In this document: positions 11,860 to 24,294 of the stretch, in pieces
Numbering within the stretch: the first letter of the stretch is position 1
Layout of the letters: each line of letters starts with the position of its first letter
NCBI GenBank assembly: GCA_013368445.1
Contig: JAACJO010000018.1
Span: 186,001 to 250,000, forward strand
Reading direction: 5' to 3'
From: Leucocoprinus leucothites
Taxonomy: Eukaryota; Basidiomycota; Agaricomycetes; Agaricales; Agaricaceae
Length of the DNA: 64,000 bases
Position numbers and translations under genes: made by a program
The notes under the pieces: generated by a model
Told to the model about the DNA's origin: nothing
The model's input: only the letters and a program-made list of their open reading frames with translations
Databases searched by the model: none

Positions 11860-12547
11860 ACCTCCTCAAATCACCCCTCAACTATCATCCTACCAAATCC
11901 CCTCTCTCCAAACCCACCAACAACCCTAACAACTCCCTCGGTCTTCAAAGCCCTCATGATCTCTCCAAACTCAACCAAATCAACCCTCACACTATTCTGC
12001 TCCTCAAACGTTCAAATAACCAGCTCATTCCACTCAGTACCCCTCATGCCCCTCGCACCCCTCCCCACATCATTCTCACCATCCAACAGCACAACCAGAG
12101 CTTTCCGTATATCCTCACGAAGTTTGAGCATACCCGAAGAAGTACCAGTCGTAAGTAACGACATGTTGATCTTGCCTGTGCGTGGATCCATAGCAGAGGT
12201 TTTAATCGTTTTGCGCATGAATCGATAAGCTTCCACGATATCTCGTTCTTCCACGAAAGGTGAGAAGCGCATTCGCGGTGTGCTTCAGAGAGACGAATAA
12301 TAGATTCAAGCTATCGCGTGGTTGCTGTGATACGGTTTTCAGAGGAGTGAGGGTCAGAGGAGCCTAGGTTGCGCATGTCAACATAGGAGGTAACAAGGCC
12401 GTTGGATGCTGCTTCGGAGATGACGGGGTGGACATTGGTTCACTCATAAATTATGAATGCTGATAATTCGTTTAGCGGCTATATGCATGGTCAATTTCCG
12501 TATTCTTTCCAATAATTGGAAGACCTACCAGAACATCACCCCTCTCA
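11860..12547 (-). pseudogene. MCM4 3'-end fragment (C-terminal coding remnant)
   Basis: Closely matches the last exon and 3' flank of the complete MCM4 at 30360-31040. The translated remnant includes [38 protein letters not shown] and [15 protein letters not shown], which is the winged-helix end of MCM4. A frameshift with stop occurs before the final EEQ-containing segment, and the 5' side is cut off: at about 12547 the MCM4 similarity switches abruptly to the HNH_2 gene in the opposite orientation. The ATPase core is absent, so this cannot make a helicase. Confidence 0.9.
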
Positions 12548-12770
12548 AACCAAGCTCATCACGTTCACCTCATCTCCTGAGCTGGACCCCCCGATCCGAG
12601 ATATCTAAGGCTCCACGCCTCTGTCTGTAGGGTGACCCATGTGTCGGGAGCTGCAGAGTGCTTGGATAAATATGACGGTGGCATGGAACTAATGTTGGTT
12701 CTAGCCCAAGATGGCTCTTCAAACGATCTTCTCGCATTTCGCCTTCAGAGATTTGTTCTCGCCCCATAGT
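12548..12770 (+). pseudogene. HNH_2 gene C-terminal fragment, inverted
   Basis: On the plus strand this matches the last exon of the HNH_2 genes (minus strand, about 51016-51240 in copy 2). Recognisable translated pieces are SSPELD, SGAAECLDKY and LVLAQDGSSNDLLAF, ending near a TAG at 12764-12766. At least one frameshift is needed to read through it. The fragment is fused directly to the MCM4 3' remnant and is opposite in strand to the intact genes, so it records a rearrangement. Confidence 0.8.
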
Positions 12771-13099
12771 ACTTTATATACGATTTTGTGGATGTTCCTA
12801 CAGTGTTCGAGCAGGCATGGATCAAGTTTGAGTTTTCGTGCGCAATGGGAATGACGGGGTGCTGTGCCTATGAGCTCAACTCTAGGTGAAATGTTTGACC
12901 TTGAGAGGATCGTCAACTCTATAGTCGCTCAACTCAATACGCTTGCGAGTGAGTTGACGAGAGTGAGTTTGGAGGTCAATACAGAGGGGGTAGGTCCTAG
13001 TAAGTATGCCCAGATAAAACAAAAGAAAAAACTCCAAGATCACAACGCGAATAGTTCGACCCCGAGAGTGGATGCCAATACATCCTGAAACGACCGTGG
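12771..13099 (+). repeat. Duplicated segment with a conserved short open frame (copy 2)
   Basis: Second copy of the segment at 8481-8842. The first 80 bases are an inverted copy of the spacer upstream of MCM4 (about 33850-33930). The following stretch encodes STLGEMFDLER and VAQLNTL on the plus strand. It sits directly 3' of DUF6533 copy 2, as copy 1 does for DUF6533 copy 1. Confidence 0.5.
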
Positions 13100-14635
13100 C
13101 TAGGCAAAAACCAGCTCACTATTTGCTGAAAAGCTGGCCTGTATGGTTGTCCATCGTGACCTCCGATCTGCCAACTGTCGGATATGGAGCAACACTCGAC
13201 AGGCCAGCACCTCTCGAATCACGCGATTCGGCCTGTTTTGAAAGTATCGACGGTAGTGAATGATTGGTTTCCCCATCAGAGGAAACCATACTTACAGCAA
13301 CAACAGAACAGCATTGTCGGGCTGGAATTTTTATTTTTATTTCGTTTTTTTAACACCCACTATTAGTTGTAGTATTCCCTCGAATCCATAAAGCAACTTA
13401 CGACTTCGAGACCAACGGTGAGAGTCACAATTGACACGACTTGAAACATCACCGCGAATTATTAACCCTGAATTAGCAAGTTGTCATACTCTTACACTCA
13501 CGCAGAAGATACACGTAGAACAGAACACCTGTGAACGTTGAAGACCCTTACAATCTTGGAATGTAGCTCTGTGTTTCACTCACCTTCTGCATAGACACTC
13601 GTGATGAGTCTTGATCTAATACGAATTGTATCTCTAACCTGAGGTCGGCAGGAGTCTTTCGGGGGTCAAAATCAGAGACATATCCATGAAATGAATAGAA
13701 AGCAACTCACACTCCTTGATGGTAGGATAAACCATCAAAATCAACATGGCTAATACGGACATCATTTATGCCCAGTCGTTAGAGCTATGCAGATCGGCGA
13801 ACCTGTATCATACACCACCAGCATGCTAAACTCGGCAAGGGCATTTCGGCCCTCCGATTGAATCGGGAAGCAACCATTGAATGGAGGGACGCGGATCGCT
13901 AGAATGATTGGCATGAATCTTCATAAACTCTAATATAGATAACAATAATGCCAGAGGACGTAACTCACGGCCTTGTCCGATAACATGTACGTTGAAATAG
14001 TAAACGTTGAAGAAAAACGACCCGATGTGAGAAAGCAGGAGCCCGACAACAAGTGTCTTATTGAAGCCCCAGACAGCACAGGTCCGCATTGCAAGTATAT
14101 CTGTAGAGGATCCTGAGTAATTGCGAGATCAATTTCATTTTTGAAATGCATACAATCAGCAGCATAGATGCTTATAACATAAAGCCCTGTTGGTCTCTCG
14201 TTGAAGCACATTCTGATTAGTCTTCCATAAATGGGGGCACTCACAGAGAGCAGCTTTGGTGAGTGTTTTGCATGTATCGATATGTGCCTCATGTTCACCT
14301 AGCCAAGTCAAATACGACATCAGGCATGAATCGAGACCCAAGAACGACAGCGTACTCGCCAAAATACCCCAGAAAAAAGTCTACAATGGGCAAGTAGCGA
14401 TTGATGAAGTAAACAACCTTTGCAAGCGACCACGGAGAGTTCCATACGTGCAAGATTTCGAGATCGATCGTGATCAGCCAATCAAAGGCCTAGGTCCAGT
14501 CAATGAGTAGCGGAATTGGACACAAGACCTTGTCATGAAGACATACAGCGACGGTATACGAGGCCACTTTGTTGAAACGATTGAGGATTCTTTTAAAATA
14601 GACCCGATAACAGTTGAACGGCGTACTCACTCTGG

Positions 14636-14658
14636 CATCACAAAATTCCTGAAAAAAA
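14636..14658 (+). repeat. Left terminal inverted repeat of the Plavaka element
   Basis: About 23 bases pairing with the right end at 27978-28000, with one mismatch at the seventh position. Confidence 0.9.
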
Positions 14659-15157
14659 GATATCACGTCGTGGCAGTGATCACTGGCATCAGAACCGATG
14701 CAATATTGTAAGGTCCGGTAACATATGACATTCCTTTCATCAGCATTACAGAGGTTTGAGAGGTGATTACCGGTTCACGGCTGACCGTTGTAATATTATG
14801 AAATGATGTCATCCGATACTCCAATGTTAGCCTCATATATTCAAAAGTTCGCCAGATCTATTCCCTATAAGCCCATTTCAGGCAGTTGGCACCATCATGC
14901 AAATCTGAACTTACATTATCATGCTAGGTCTTGAGAGGTAGAACGTCATAAGATCATGTCAAACTATATCAGGGGCCTGGGCAAATGGACGGGGGTCATC
15001 AGTTAGGGACTATCATGATAAATGACGCTGAGATGATAAATGTCACGGTCTTGCTTCCTTCGTGAGACCGAAATAAAAAAAGATAGTATTTAAAAAACTC
15101 TTGGTCAGAAATCTCGGGGGATGGGGAGGAATGGGAGGATATCTACTGATAGGTTGA
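14659..15157. other. Left subterminal region of the Plavaka element
   Basis: About 500 bases between the left terminal repeat and the transposase stop codon. Several short related motifs recur (TCATGATAAATG, GATGATAAATGTCACG near 15010-15045), as expected for transposase binding, but no long tandem repeat like that at the right end is seen. No gene. Confidence 0.45.
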
Positions 15158-18100
15158 TTACAAGGTGTCGTATTCTAAATCATCATCTGAATCACTAGCA
15201 TACCCTCTATCAACACCATCTTGTTCGTCTTCATCTTCCTCTCGAGCACCCTCGAGGCTCTCATACAAACCTTCTTCATCCTCTCCTTCATCCTTATTCC
15301 TAGCATCCTCTGTATCTGCTCGGTTGAATGGTATTCCTTCCTCGCTGGTATCTTCCTCATCTGAGGGTCCTTCATCAAGTAGCTCGTCTGATTCGGAGCT
15401 GGCTACTGTGGAACTCGGGTTTGCGGCAACACCAGCACCTTGATGACCAATACCAAGGCCAAGGTATCTCATGTACATGTCACGATCCACAAATCTGTTA
15501 GCAATTGTTAGTGTTATGAAGTAGTTGAGCATATGAGGTGTTCCGTACATGTTAACATAGTAGTTAGCCCAATCATCGGTCTCACCATTAGGTCTGGCTT
15601 CGGTTGGACCCTGAAATGGTAATAATTGTGTTGTATGTCCTTCGGCAAAGGCAGGTACCAAGTGACAACCACGAATCACCTGTGATGGGTCAAGAAAGCT
15701 GAAGCAGTAATCATCGGAGTCCGGAACAAAGCCAATTTTGGGTAACTTAGCGAGATGCCGCCCAGACAAGTAGCCGGGTTCAAATCCGAGCCATCGAACC
15801 CAAAGGAATTCCATGGGTTTCCAACGAAAATCTTGGGAGGTGGCTCCTGTTTGTCGTACTTCGGTATGGAAGATGCCAATCACTTGGGCATACCAAAACG
15901 GATGAGCCCTTTGATCAAACTCAGTGTCGGCGGAGGCGACCATACAAAATGGGCGATTTCGAGGATTCAGAGTATCATGGTCACGCCGAACATCATATGT
16001 CGTGTAATTAATTCGGGCAGTTTTGTGACGGAAGATAGTGCCGTTTCGGAGGTGAACTGTATTCCGGTCTGAATCCGAGAAGTCTTCATGCATGTCTCCA
16101 TCGAAAGCACGTCCCTGGAGGCGTCCCAACAAGTGATCCTTGAGCTTGGAAATGAATCTCTACAGCGATGTCAACATATGGTAACGTAGCACCATGACAG
16201 GGCATAAAACATACTTTTTTAGCAGGATCTGTAGGGGTTTCTCACACGAATGAATATACATTGATTGGTTCATCTGTAATGTGTGAGATGACATAGTGAC
16301 GTCCAGTGTTTGCTGGATCTTCAGCTCCATGAATTTCTTGTTTTTCGATGGAACGAAAGGCCTGCTGACGAAGATATTTGTTACCAATCTGGGAAAGCGC
16401 ATTCTTCTTATTTGTTACACTGTATAGTCTCTTTATTGTCCGATGAGCCTGCTCTCCCTGATTTCAAGTCGAAGGATTAGTAAATATATTCAATAGTTTA
16501 CAAGATTGACATACCAGTTGTGTTGAATATGAGTCGGTGGTTCCAAAATAGCGTATATGGGCTACATAGTCTCCCATAAAGTGGAACTTGACTGTTGAGA
16601 GGTTCAGAGATTTTGGAGTTCGCGAGACTGACCGTGTTGCCTGCTGGTTGGAACCTTGATGCCGTTGTCGTGCTACAGCTTCTCGAGGGAGCTCCATAGT
16701 TGAGAAAGAGGGGCACGTGTCATCACGAAAATGGCGCAGTAAGTGTCCGATTTCGTTGGTAAGACTGCCAAGGAGCTTCAGGGTGCTGTCGCTATGCATG
16801 CGAAGTTTTGCAAGTGCATGCCACTCTGCAAACCGGTAGAGTAGTTTCATGAGACGCCGATCATGTGGTGGGGGCAATAATGCCTCGAAACAAGGTAGAG
16901 CACACTAAGGGTATAAGACATCACACAAGTAGTACTTTAATAGGGAAAATTACCTGGAGGAGGTCCTCGAAATCACGAGCTGCCATTTTCTTCATCTCAG
17001 AACTATTGGAAGAGAAATGACGTATTCCACTTCCACCACTTCCAAATACTGGTACCGATCGATATCTAGATATAGATCAGAGTTGGTGATGGATAGGATT
17101 ATGGGCTTGAATGACAGGCAGCTTACCTTTCATCAAGAGTAGCGACAAGATTATCACCAGCGGAATGGAGGATCCGAACTAGGTGAGTGAACAACGTTTT
17201 CCAGGTCCCCAGTTCAATTTCGTGAAGAAGATCAACCGTGAATATATTTGAGGGGTTGAAGTTATCACCCAACTGTTCGACGAATGCATTCTACATAAAA
17301 GCTTGAGCAATTTAACCCTGCATGGCTCAAGTACTATTAACTTACTGCAGTTGGTACTGCTGAGATGTTCCGCAGTAGCACTTCAACTGCTGTGCTACGG
17401 ATAGCAAGGCCAAGGTCGTAGATACATCGACGAGCAGTGGCAATCTTGTCAGCTAGATATGTTCGAATCTTTTCAGCTCGAGTTTTTTGATCACGTTTTA
17501 GGCCAAGATTTTGAAGCTCTGATCGATGCACCAGGCAGCGCGGGCAGGGGAACAGGCCCTTGTCTCAAATTGTTGCCAGAAGAACCCTGGTGCTGTGTTA
17601 GCTTGCACTTTAGGGGATTAAAAACGATGACTCACTTTTCGGGATAATCAGCTGAGTAGCTAAAAATCCGCGGATAAACCCGTCGTTCGACACCATCAAT
17701 GCATTCAATGATGATCCCATAGTGATATGCATTAATGAACTCATCATCAAGTATAATCTTCCATGCTCCGTGCATAAGCTCACATCGGCAGTGAGTCTTG
17801 ATCTCATCTTTCTTCGACCGCCATGATGCATGGAATTTCGAGCCGAAATCATCAAATGAGTCGGGAAGCTAGAATATAAGACATACGTCAGTAAAGCGGA
17901 CTAGATTGAACTGAAACAATACGCACTGTTGGTATATAGGCCAGATGATGCAGAGCCCCAGAGCTAGCCTCTGATCGAACATACTTGGATATGTTTCCCA
18001 GCATCATATAAATAGGCCAGGCCTTCGCATTCCCAAAATCGGCCAGATGAGTAGCATCGGAGGCAAACATCAAAGCCGCAATTGTCTTCTCGCGCTTGCA

Positions 18101-19349
18101 GTGTGGATCATCAGGTGGCAGTTTCCTGTGGCATTGGACATCTTTGTACTCTTCAATGAACACGTCCGAGGAGTAAGTTTCACCGTAAACACGCTCACTG
18201 CGTGAATTGTCATCGGTGCTCTGGTAAAAAAGCTTGAAAGGGGAGTAGTGAATGAGGTGGGCCAGGGGACCATTGAAAGCATCGCGGATGACAGATGTGA
18301 GATTGCGGTGTAGGAGGCCAGGGACACAGTGTTTCTGTGCCAGTTTGTTGGGAGATCCACTTGGGACGAGAATATCAATAGGCGACTCGTGAAAACGGGA
18401 GTGAAAGTCTTCACTGTTGAGTTGTTGATTCATCCTCTGGTTTTCTCGGTGGGCATCAAATCCTTTCATATCCTCAGCGTGGAATTCAGGATTAAGGATA
18501 CATCCGTGAACCAATGAGTTCACCTCAGATTCTGACTTAGATGGGTTACCATTGTTTAGCCACCCCATCACGAGCTGCGTGCTTTTATTTCGAAAGGGCC
18601 AGTATGAAGGCTTGTCGGATCTGAGTTCCCCTTCTCCACGCAGGCGAAAACTGGTCTGAGTTCCATTGGTAGTGGAAGAAGTACGGTGTGCATTTGTGAG
18701 ATCATCGAGCCCGAGATGTGCTTCAGGATCAAAGGTAGGGCGCTGGGGATACTCTCTCCAAAGCCTGAATTGGTTAGCCACTGTCCGAAAACGCTCCCAG
18801 ACAATGAGCGTGACACGACGGACTGAGGGTGCTGAGTCTGATGTCTGTGGTTCTTGTGAGCTGCCCATAGTTGACTGAGCCGGAGGCGGCGGTTCAGGAA
18901 GAATGTCCCGTATTTTTTTGGGCAGGCGGTAGTTTCGTTGAGGCCGTCCAGATGCTGTCACGGGCACTGGAGAGGCATGGTCGGGGGACTGGTTGGCTGT
19001 TTCGTCAACATGCATTGCGGTATCCAAGTGCTCATGGGGACGCGGGGTGGGTGCTGAGTCCATCACCGGGCTGTCTTCCTGGAGCGAAGGTTCAGACTCG
19101 AAATCCTATTGAACTGTTAGATAATTTGTTTATTTCGATAGAAAAATACATTACTGGTCTAGCAGAAGAATATTTGATGTGTGTAATGTCCCGCAGTGCC
19201 TGTCGCAACCGTATCTCCTGTGACTGCTTGCGAGCACGCAGCAAGTGCGTGCATGTCTGCTGATGCAAAGCCAATGCTGATGTCTTTGCATATCCCTTTC
19301 CGCATTCAGCAATACAGGTGTGCTTAATTAACCCGACAGAACGCAGCAT
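15158..19349 (-). pseudogene. Plavaka-family transposase (CACTA superfamily), with a nonsense codon
   Basis: Multi-exon gene. The N-terminus has a C2H2-like finger (C-x3-CGKGYAKTSALALHQQTC). The second exon carries the Plavaka signature block GRPQRNYRLPKKIRDILPEP, then YWPFRNKSTQLVMGWLNNGN, PSGSPNKLAQKHCVPGLLHR, LPPDDPHCKREKTIAALMFA and KAWPIYMMLGNISKYVR. Next come LPDSFDDF, FPCPRCLVHRSELQN, the region FHFMGDYVAHIRYFGTTDSY, and a C-terminal exon 16132-15158 with an acidic tail. These segments follow the order in Agaricomycete Plavaka transposases. In the exon with the CPRC motif, the codon at 17567-17565 is TGA where the family has an arginine (ATI-R-DKG), so the protein would stop midway. 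Catalytic acidic residues were not assigned with confidence. Confidence 0.82.
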
Positions 19350-19850
19350 GGAGCATGAAAGTGTGAAGACAACGAGAAGAAATAGTGTTAGCTCTGTCCC
19401 TCAGCAAGGCGAATGTATAGAGATCCTGGCGGAACGCTGATAGTCTCGTAGTAGGCGGGACGGTTGATCTTGAAGTTGATCTTGGAGAATTCCATTGGTG
19501 CATAGACACATGCCGAAAGTGGCTTTCATTAAAAATGACGACGATGAAGTGCATTGACAAGGTATATAGGTGGTGGTTGACAAGAGCAGGAGCCACTTGC
19601 GATGCACTAAATGGTCACAAATCGTGCCACGTGATCGATATATGAAGGGCACATGCTCATTTTGGGGTGCTCGATCTTCATTGAACCTACTAAGTTGTTT
19701 GTTCTGCCCACTCTATCCCGGCTGCGCAGCTCGCGGTACAAATCTCAACTCACCACCTAATGACAATGGTGGAAACTTGGGCATTCTACACAATGAGATA
19801 AATAGAGGTGCGCCGTCAATTCATCTGTATTTCATCATAACTCATTCACC
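19350..19850. other. Divergent promoter region inside the Plavaka element
   Basis: About 500 bases between the transposase start (minus) and the small gene at 19851 (plus). It presumably holds promoters for both. No other gene recognised. Confidence 0.4.
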
Positions 19851-20592
19851 ATGTCCGAGTCGCCGAAATCTCTACGTCAACTTCTTTCAAGGCGTAGGGC
19901 ACCTCAGATTCATGCTGCTGGTGGTTCTATCCCTTCCCTTTCACCAGAAAGATCGGACAATCCAAGGCACCCCTTGATACGCCGGACTGCTTTCCGTCGC
20001 TCGCCTCTGTCCACTGATTCCTCTGCGTCCAACAAACCTCTTCCATCCAACGCTGAGGTTCGACATTCCTCGGATGAATCCTGTCTGGTCAACGTTGATT
20101 CCCCTACTAACATTTCGGTTCACTCTGACCTCGACGATGCGGCTACCCAACCTATACCTGACGATGCAAAACCTGCCCAATGCGTTCCTCCATTCCACGC
20201 CATAGGTTTGCCGTCCCCGGAACGTACCCTATTGCCTAGCGAACGTCAAGTCACGCTTAAAACAGCCGAAGATACTCCCTTGGCTGCCAGCATCAGCTCG
20301 CATGATGAGCCGAGTCAGTTTTCGACGAGGCGCTCATGTAGTCCAGCTGAGATGGATATTGGCTCCAGTCCTTCCCGCCTCAGCCTTGACCGATCACTTG
20401 AAGAGGCTGAAGGGATGACAGAGGCCCAGTTCCCTCAAGCATTGGGAAGACATCATGCCGTTGCCAGTGAGTTGGTTCTTTGAGCTTATGAGCCTTTCCT
20501 ACTTTGATTCACTAACTGATGATTTCTCAGACTTAGAGGATCCAGACAAAGTTTCCGCGGCCGAGAGAGCTGATCACAAGAGCCGGCGCTGA
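19851..20592 (+). CDS. Unknown serine-rich cargo protein of the Plavaka element
   Basis: Two exons, 19851-20466 and 20531-20592, join in frame to 225 residues. The protein is low-complexity, rich in Ser, Pro and Arg, begins MSESPKSLRQLLSRRRAP and ends with the charged tail AERADHKSRR. No domain, signal peptide or membrane segment was recognised. It starts within 0.5 kb of the divergent transposase gene, so it may be a standard accessory gene of this element type. It could also be a regulatory or nuclear protein given its basic stretches, but that is a guess. Confidence 0.5.
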
Positions 20593-20607
20593 TATCTCAC
20601 TTCCAAC

Positions 20608-20856
20608 ATGGCCAACCTCCCATCAACCTCATCTTTGCCTATCACCCCCCCTCATCAAGCTCACAAGGGAAAAAAGAGAGGCTTTTGCTCAGGTAGTAGC
20701 TCAGGCAGCCCGAGCAGCTCATTGGTATGTTTTCATTCTTTCAATTCCTGAATCCCAGGATTTCTGAATTTATTACAGGATGAAAATTTCTTCAGTGACT
20801 CGCCGCCTCCTCGCAGCCCTAAGAAGAAGAAGGCTCGTCGCTTGGGGTACGACTGA
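20608..20856 (+). CDS. Small basic unknown protein in the Plavaka element
   Basis: Two exons, 20608-20724 and 20779-20856, join in phase 0 to 64 residues. The C-terminus has a run that looks like a nuclear localisation signal (PRSPKKKKARRLGYD). The start is only 16 bases after the stop of the preceding gene, so it could instead be an alternative 3' part of that transcript. No family recognised. Confidence 0.4.
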
Positions 20857-21278
20857 TGGTTTCGCAATTTGACTTGGAGGGCCCCGACTAAAGCACCGTT
20901 TCGTATTCTGCATTAGTACAACGCCTGTGATGTAGCCGATGTACGATCGTTTTCCGCCTCTCGATGGATGATAGCTCCTTTATCATCCGCGGGTTCTTAT
21001 AGGCCATTTTGAGGCCATTTCCAATATCAAGTATTCGAAGTTGTCAAATCATGTATACTATATACTGAGGTTCACATTGTAAACACAAACTGAGCATGAA
21101 ATGCGAATATTTATTTGATTGGGCTTTAAGCCTACAAAGTGAAGTAAGGGCCGGGATGCTGCTGTGTCATGTGTGAACGTGACACGCTCACACTTGCCAG
21201 GAGACTGTGCGAGCGCCAAAAATAAATGATTTATTCTCTCTCCAACAAGATGGATAGTTGCTCGCCACCCTCTGGACC
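20857..21278. other. Intergenic within the Plavaka element
   Basis: About 420 bases with no recognised gene; presumably the promoter of the App1-type cargo pseudogene. Confidence 0.4.
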
Positions 21279-24200
21279 ATGTCCACTGTTGACATGCCTC
21301 CATCCTCTTCATCCTGGCGGCACATGGCTTCCACCTCATCCAGACTTTCTTCTCTCAAAGGTCTAATAAATCATTCAGTTTCCTCGACCAATGTTGTCGG
21401 ATCGCTATCCCGTGCGGCGAATGCTGTGGGCGCGACTGAGGAGCGGAGACAATCCTGGCGTACCTGGGCGACGCAGAAGATACGGGGGATAACCAAACCA
21501 GGAAGCTCAGCTAATGAAGTTTTGACCCTGTTCCCTGGCTGGGTTGCCCGGAGATATGCTGTGAATGAAGGCTTGGCCGCAGATAATTCCGGCCAGCCAG
21601 TTCCATTCAGGATTGACGTATTTGTATCTGGATATGCAGTCAGCCATCGCTCGAAAGAACAGGCTACTCGGTCCCAGCGTGCATTCCTGTGTCTCGCTAA
21701 AAGTATGTTTTCTTATTCGTCTGTCGAGGCTTCTCTTAGGCTAACAATGGATTATAGGTTTTGCTGCACTACCTAGAATTATAGATCATCAGTTGCTTCT
21801 TGATAGCACCCCAACAGGGGAGTCGCTCAGTCAGGTCAACATTCCACAGGTATCGGAAGAATTTCGAGTCCTTGATCAGCAGCCCCAGGCTCCGGGGTAT
21901 GACGATTCGGGATCTGAGAATGAATCCGAATCTGACACCTCCCCCACGACTTCTCAACCATCTTCATTTTCCTCACTAACACTTCCTCCCAAACAACTTG
22001 ATACCCCTTCTGACGTTCTCCAAAAACTACATTATAATCTCGAGTCTCGACTACAACTCTTATGGTCCTCAACACTCCCTTCGCGAACTATTCGACTACA
22101 CCTCTTCGCAGCCGCGCAATCCATTGGCTAATCACCCCACAAAGAATCCAGACGCGTTTGAAAACCAACCTCTTGCCTCACAGGATGTTGAAACAGGTGT
22201 CGACGGAAGCTTCAATGCGAAGCTCTGTATCGATTGGGAAAACCTATGTCAGCACCCAGGTGGCGTCCACATTGCCTATTACGAAATGTTTGAGCATGAC
22301 TTGGTGGTAGTGGCTGAGCTCCTTCCCCCGCCACCCAATTCGTTGAGAGAAACCTCTTCTACCTCTACACCTACCCTAGCTTCTTCACCACAAGTAGTTC
22401 CATCAACTTTCCCAGCACCCCCGTCCCAGCCGCAAGCTAGCACTTCACACCTCCATGCACATTCTCATTCGCATTCACATCATCACCATCATCCGCACTT
22501 GCATAGTATCGTCACAGCTATTCCCAATCTCACCTCGTCACATCCATTTCCCTCACTTCCCTCGCTTTCCCGCTTCTTGACACCGGTGAGAACACGCACC
22601 CGCACTCCCATTCCTATCACAAATTCTCCTATACGCGTCACTTCTGACATCGATGATACTGTAAAACATTCAGGAGTGACAGAGGGAACGAGGATAGTAT
22701 TTCATAATGTGTTTGCAAAGGAGTTGAAGGATGGGGTAATTCCTGGCATGGGAGATCGGTATACCAGCATGTGGCAGAAGGGGGTCCGATTTCACTATGT
22801 TGTGAGCATTCTCTTTATGATTAGTCCCTAACTGGACTTGCTAACGATCACGTAGAGTAACGGGCCATACGAATATCTCTCTCCTTCATGAGTTTTTCGA
22901 AATCTCAAAGCTCCCACCTGGTCCGTTAATCTAAATCAATTCCATCACAAATTTCTACTCACATCAGCATTTTTATAGGCTCAATCAAGCTTAAATCATA
23001 CGCGGGCAGGTCCCTTTTTAGTGGCCTCCTTTCAACGCCAGCTGCACGTAAACAAGCGGGAGTGGTTGATATTCTGAATTCGTTGTCTTCTTCAAGATTC
23101 ATTTTGATCAGTGATTCCGGGGAGCAGGACTTGGAGCTGTATGCTAAGTGAGACCCATTCTCTTGACCACCAGATTCTCTGTGGTCTGACCATACGATTC
23201 ATCCAGCTTTGCAAAAGAGAGGCCAGAACAGATACTAGCAGTTTTCATTCGCGACAGTGAAGAAGCACTTTACGAGCCAATAGATAATCCAACAGGCTGG
23301 AATGGGATCAGTGCCAATACCCCTTATCAAACGGGTTCAGCTGGAAATACTGATGTTTTGGCTACTGCATCAAGTCCAATACTAACGGCCAACAGAGGCG
23401 AGCCGGTACCATCATGACCTGGAAAGGCGAAATGCGCATTTTCAGATACATTCACCTCCATGCGAGCGAGCATATCAGGGAGATCTCCGGACGGGTTACT
23501 GCGAGAGGAACCCTCGGGGGATGAGTCAATTGACACACCCAAGCCGCAGCATCTTCCTACCTTCACGTTCTCACCCCAAACACCTCATGCTGCGATATCC
23601 TCCTCACCGTCTACTGCCTCCTCTCTTTCCTCTGCGTCTTCCACTTCATTGACATCTTCCCCCATGACCTTGACACCCGCTTCCGGATATATCACAACAC
23701 CACCTGCCCCCGTCTCTCCTCCTAGTGTCCCTGCTTCCGTACCGGCCTCCTATTTAAATAGCGCAACTGGCTCAAGGAGGTCTGAAACAAATTCGTTCAG
23801 TTTATTGCAACCAAACAGGCCACTGGCCTCAATCAGTGCGGCCATTCTTCTGGATACTTCCCTATCGAAGGCATACCAGCATGATTTCCTTCTGCTCTGG
23901 TCAGACTTTGACTTTGACTTTTAGATGATATCGTTTCTTTGGGAGGCGAGGATGAGCGATATACCCTCGAGGATCCGGCTTCAGCCTCGCAAAATGGACC
24001 TACAGGTCCCTCGTCTGGCCCAGATGCGTCAGCTCCTCCTTTGCGACCCTATTCCTTGCCGCCCACAGAGGGAGACTCGCGGGCTGGGGCACTGGATCAT
24101 AGACCCACAACGTCAACTCCAGAGCTTTCCAAACCGTCGCCAACCCTCGCAAACCGGACCAGCCATACACTGCCAATTCCGAAGGCTAGACTAATTCACG

Positions 24201-24294
24201 CCCTTTCTCCAAAACCTGTCACAGCAAATATCCCTTATGCTCCCCCTTCCAACCAACCACAGCAATGGCTTCTCGGCCCACAAAGAAGTTGATA
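21279..24294 (+). pseudogene. App1-type phosphatidate phosphatase (DUF2183), decayed cargo gene
   Basis: Exon 1 is 21279-21702 (MSTVDMPP...FLCLAK) and joins in frame to 21758 onward. The N-terminal App1 region is recognisable (FPGWVARRYAV, RIDVFVSGYA, RTIRLHLFAA). The catalytic motif reads VTSDIDDTVKHSGVTEGTR (DxDxT), followed by VFHNVFAKEL, then SNGPYEYL, LPPGSIKLKSYAGRSLFSGL, FILISDSGEQDLELYA and ERPEQILAVFIRD. Two frame changes not explained by introns break it: one near 22110-22130 after RTIRLHLF, one near 22880-22895 after SNGPYEYL. A Ser/Pro-rich C-terminal tail continues to about 24294. An intact homologue would convert phosphatidate to diacylglycerol. A histidine-rich run (near 22455-22500) precedes the catalytic domain. 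This is a different subfamily from the gene at 6480-7749. Confidence 0.8.

Noticed and set aside
15165..15443. Serine-rich open frame on the plus strand
   Set aside because: Antisense shadow of the acidic (Glu/Asp-rich) tail of the Plavaka transposase.
22455..22510. Histidine-rich run as a metal-binding domain
   Set aside because: Low-complexity linker before the catalytic domain; no defined metal-site pattern.
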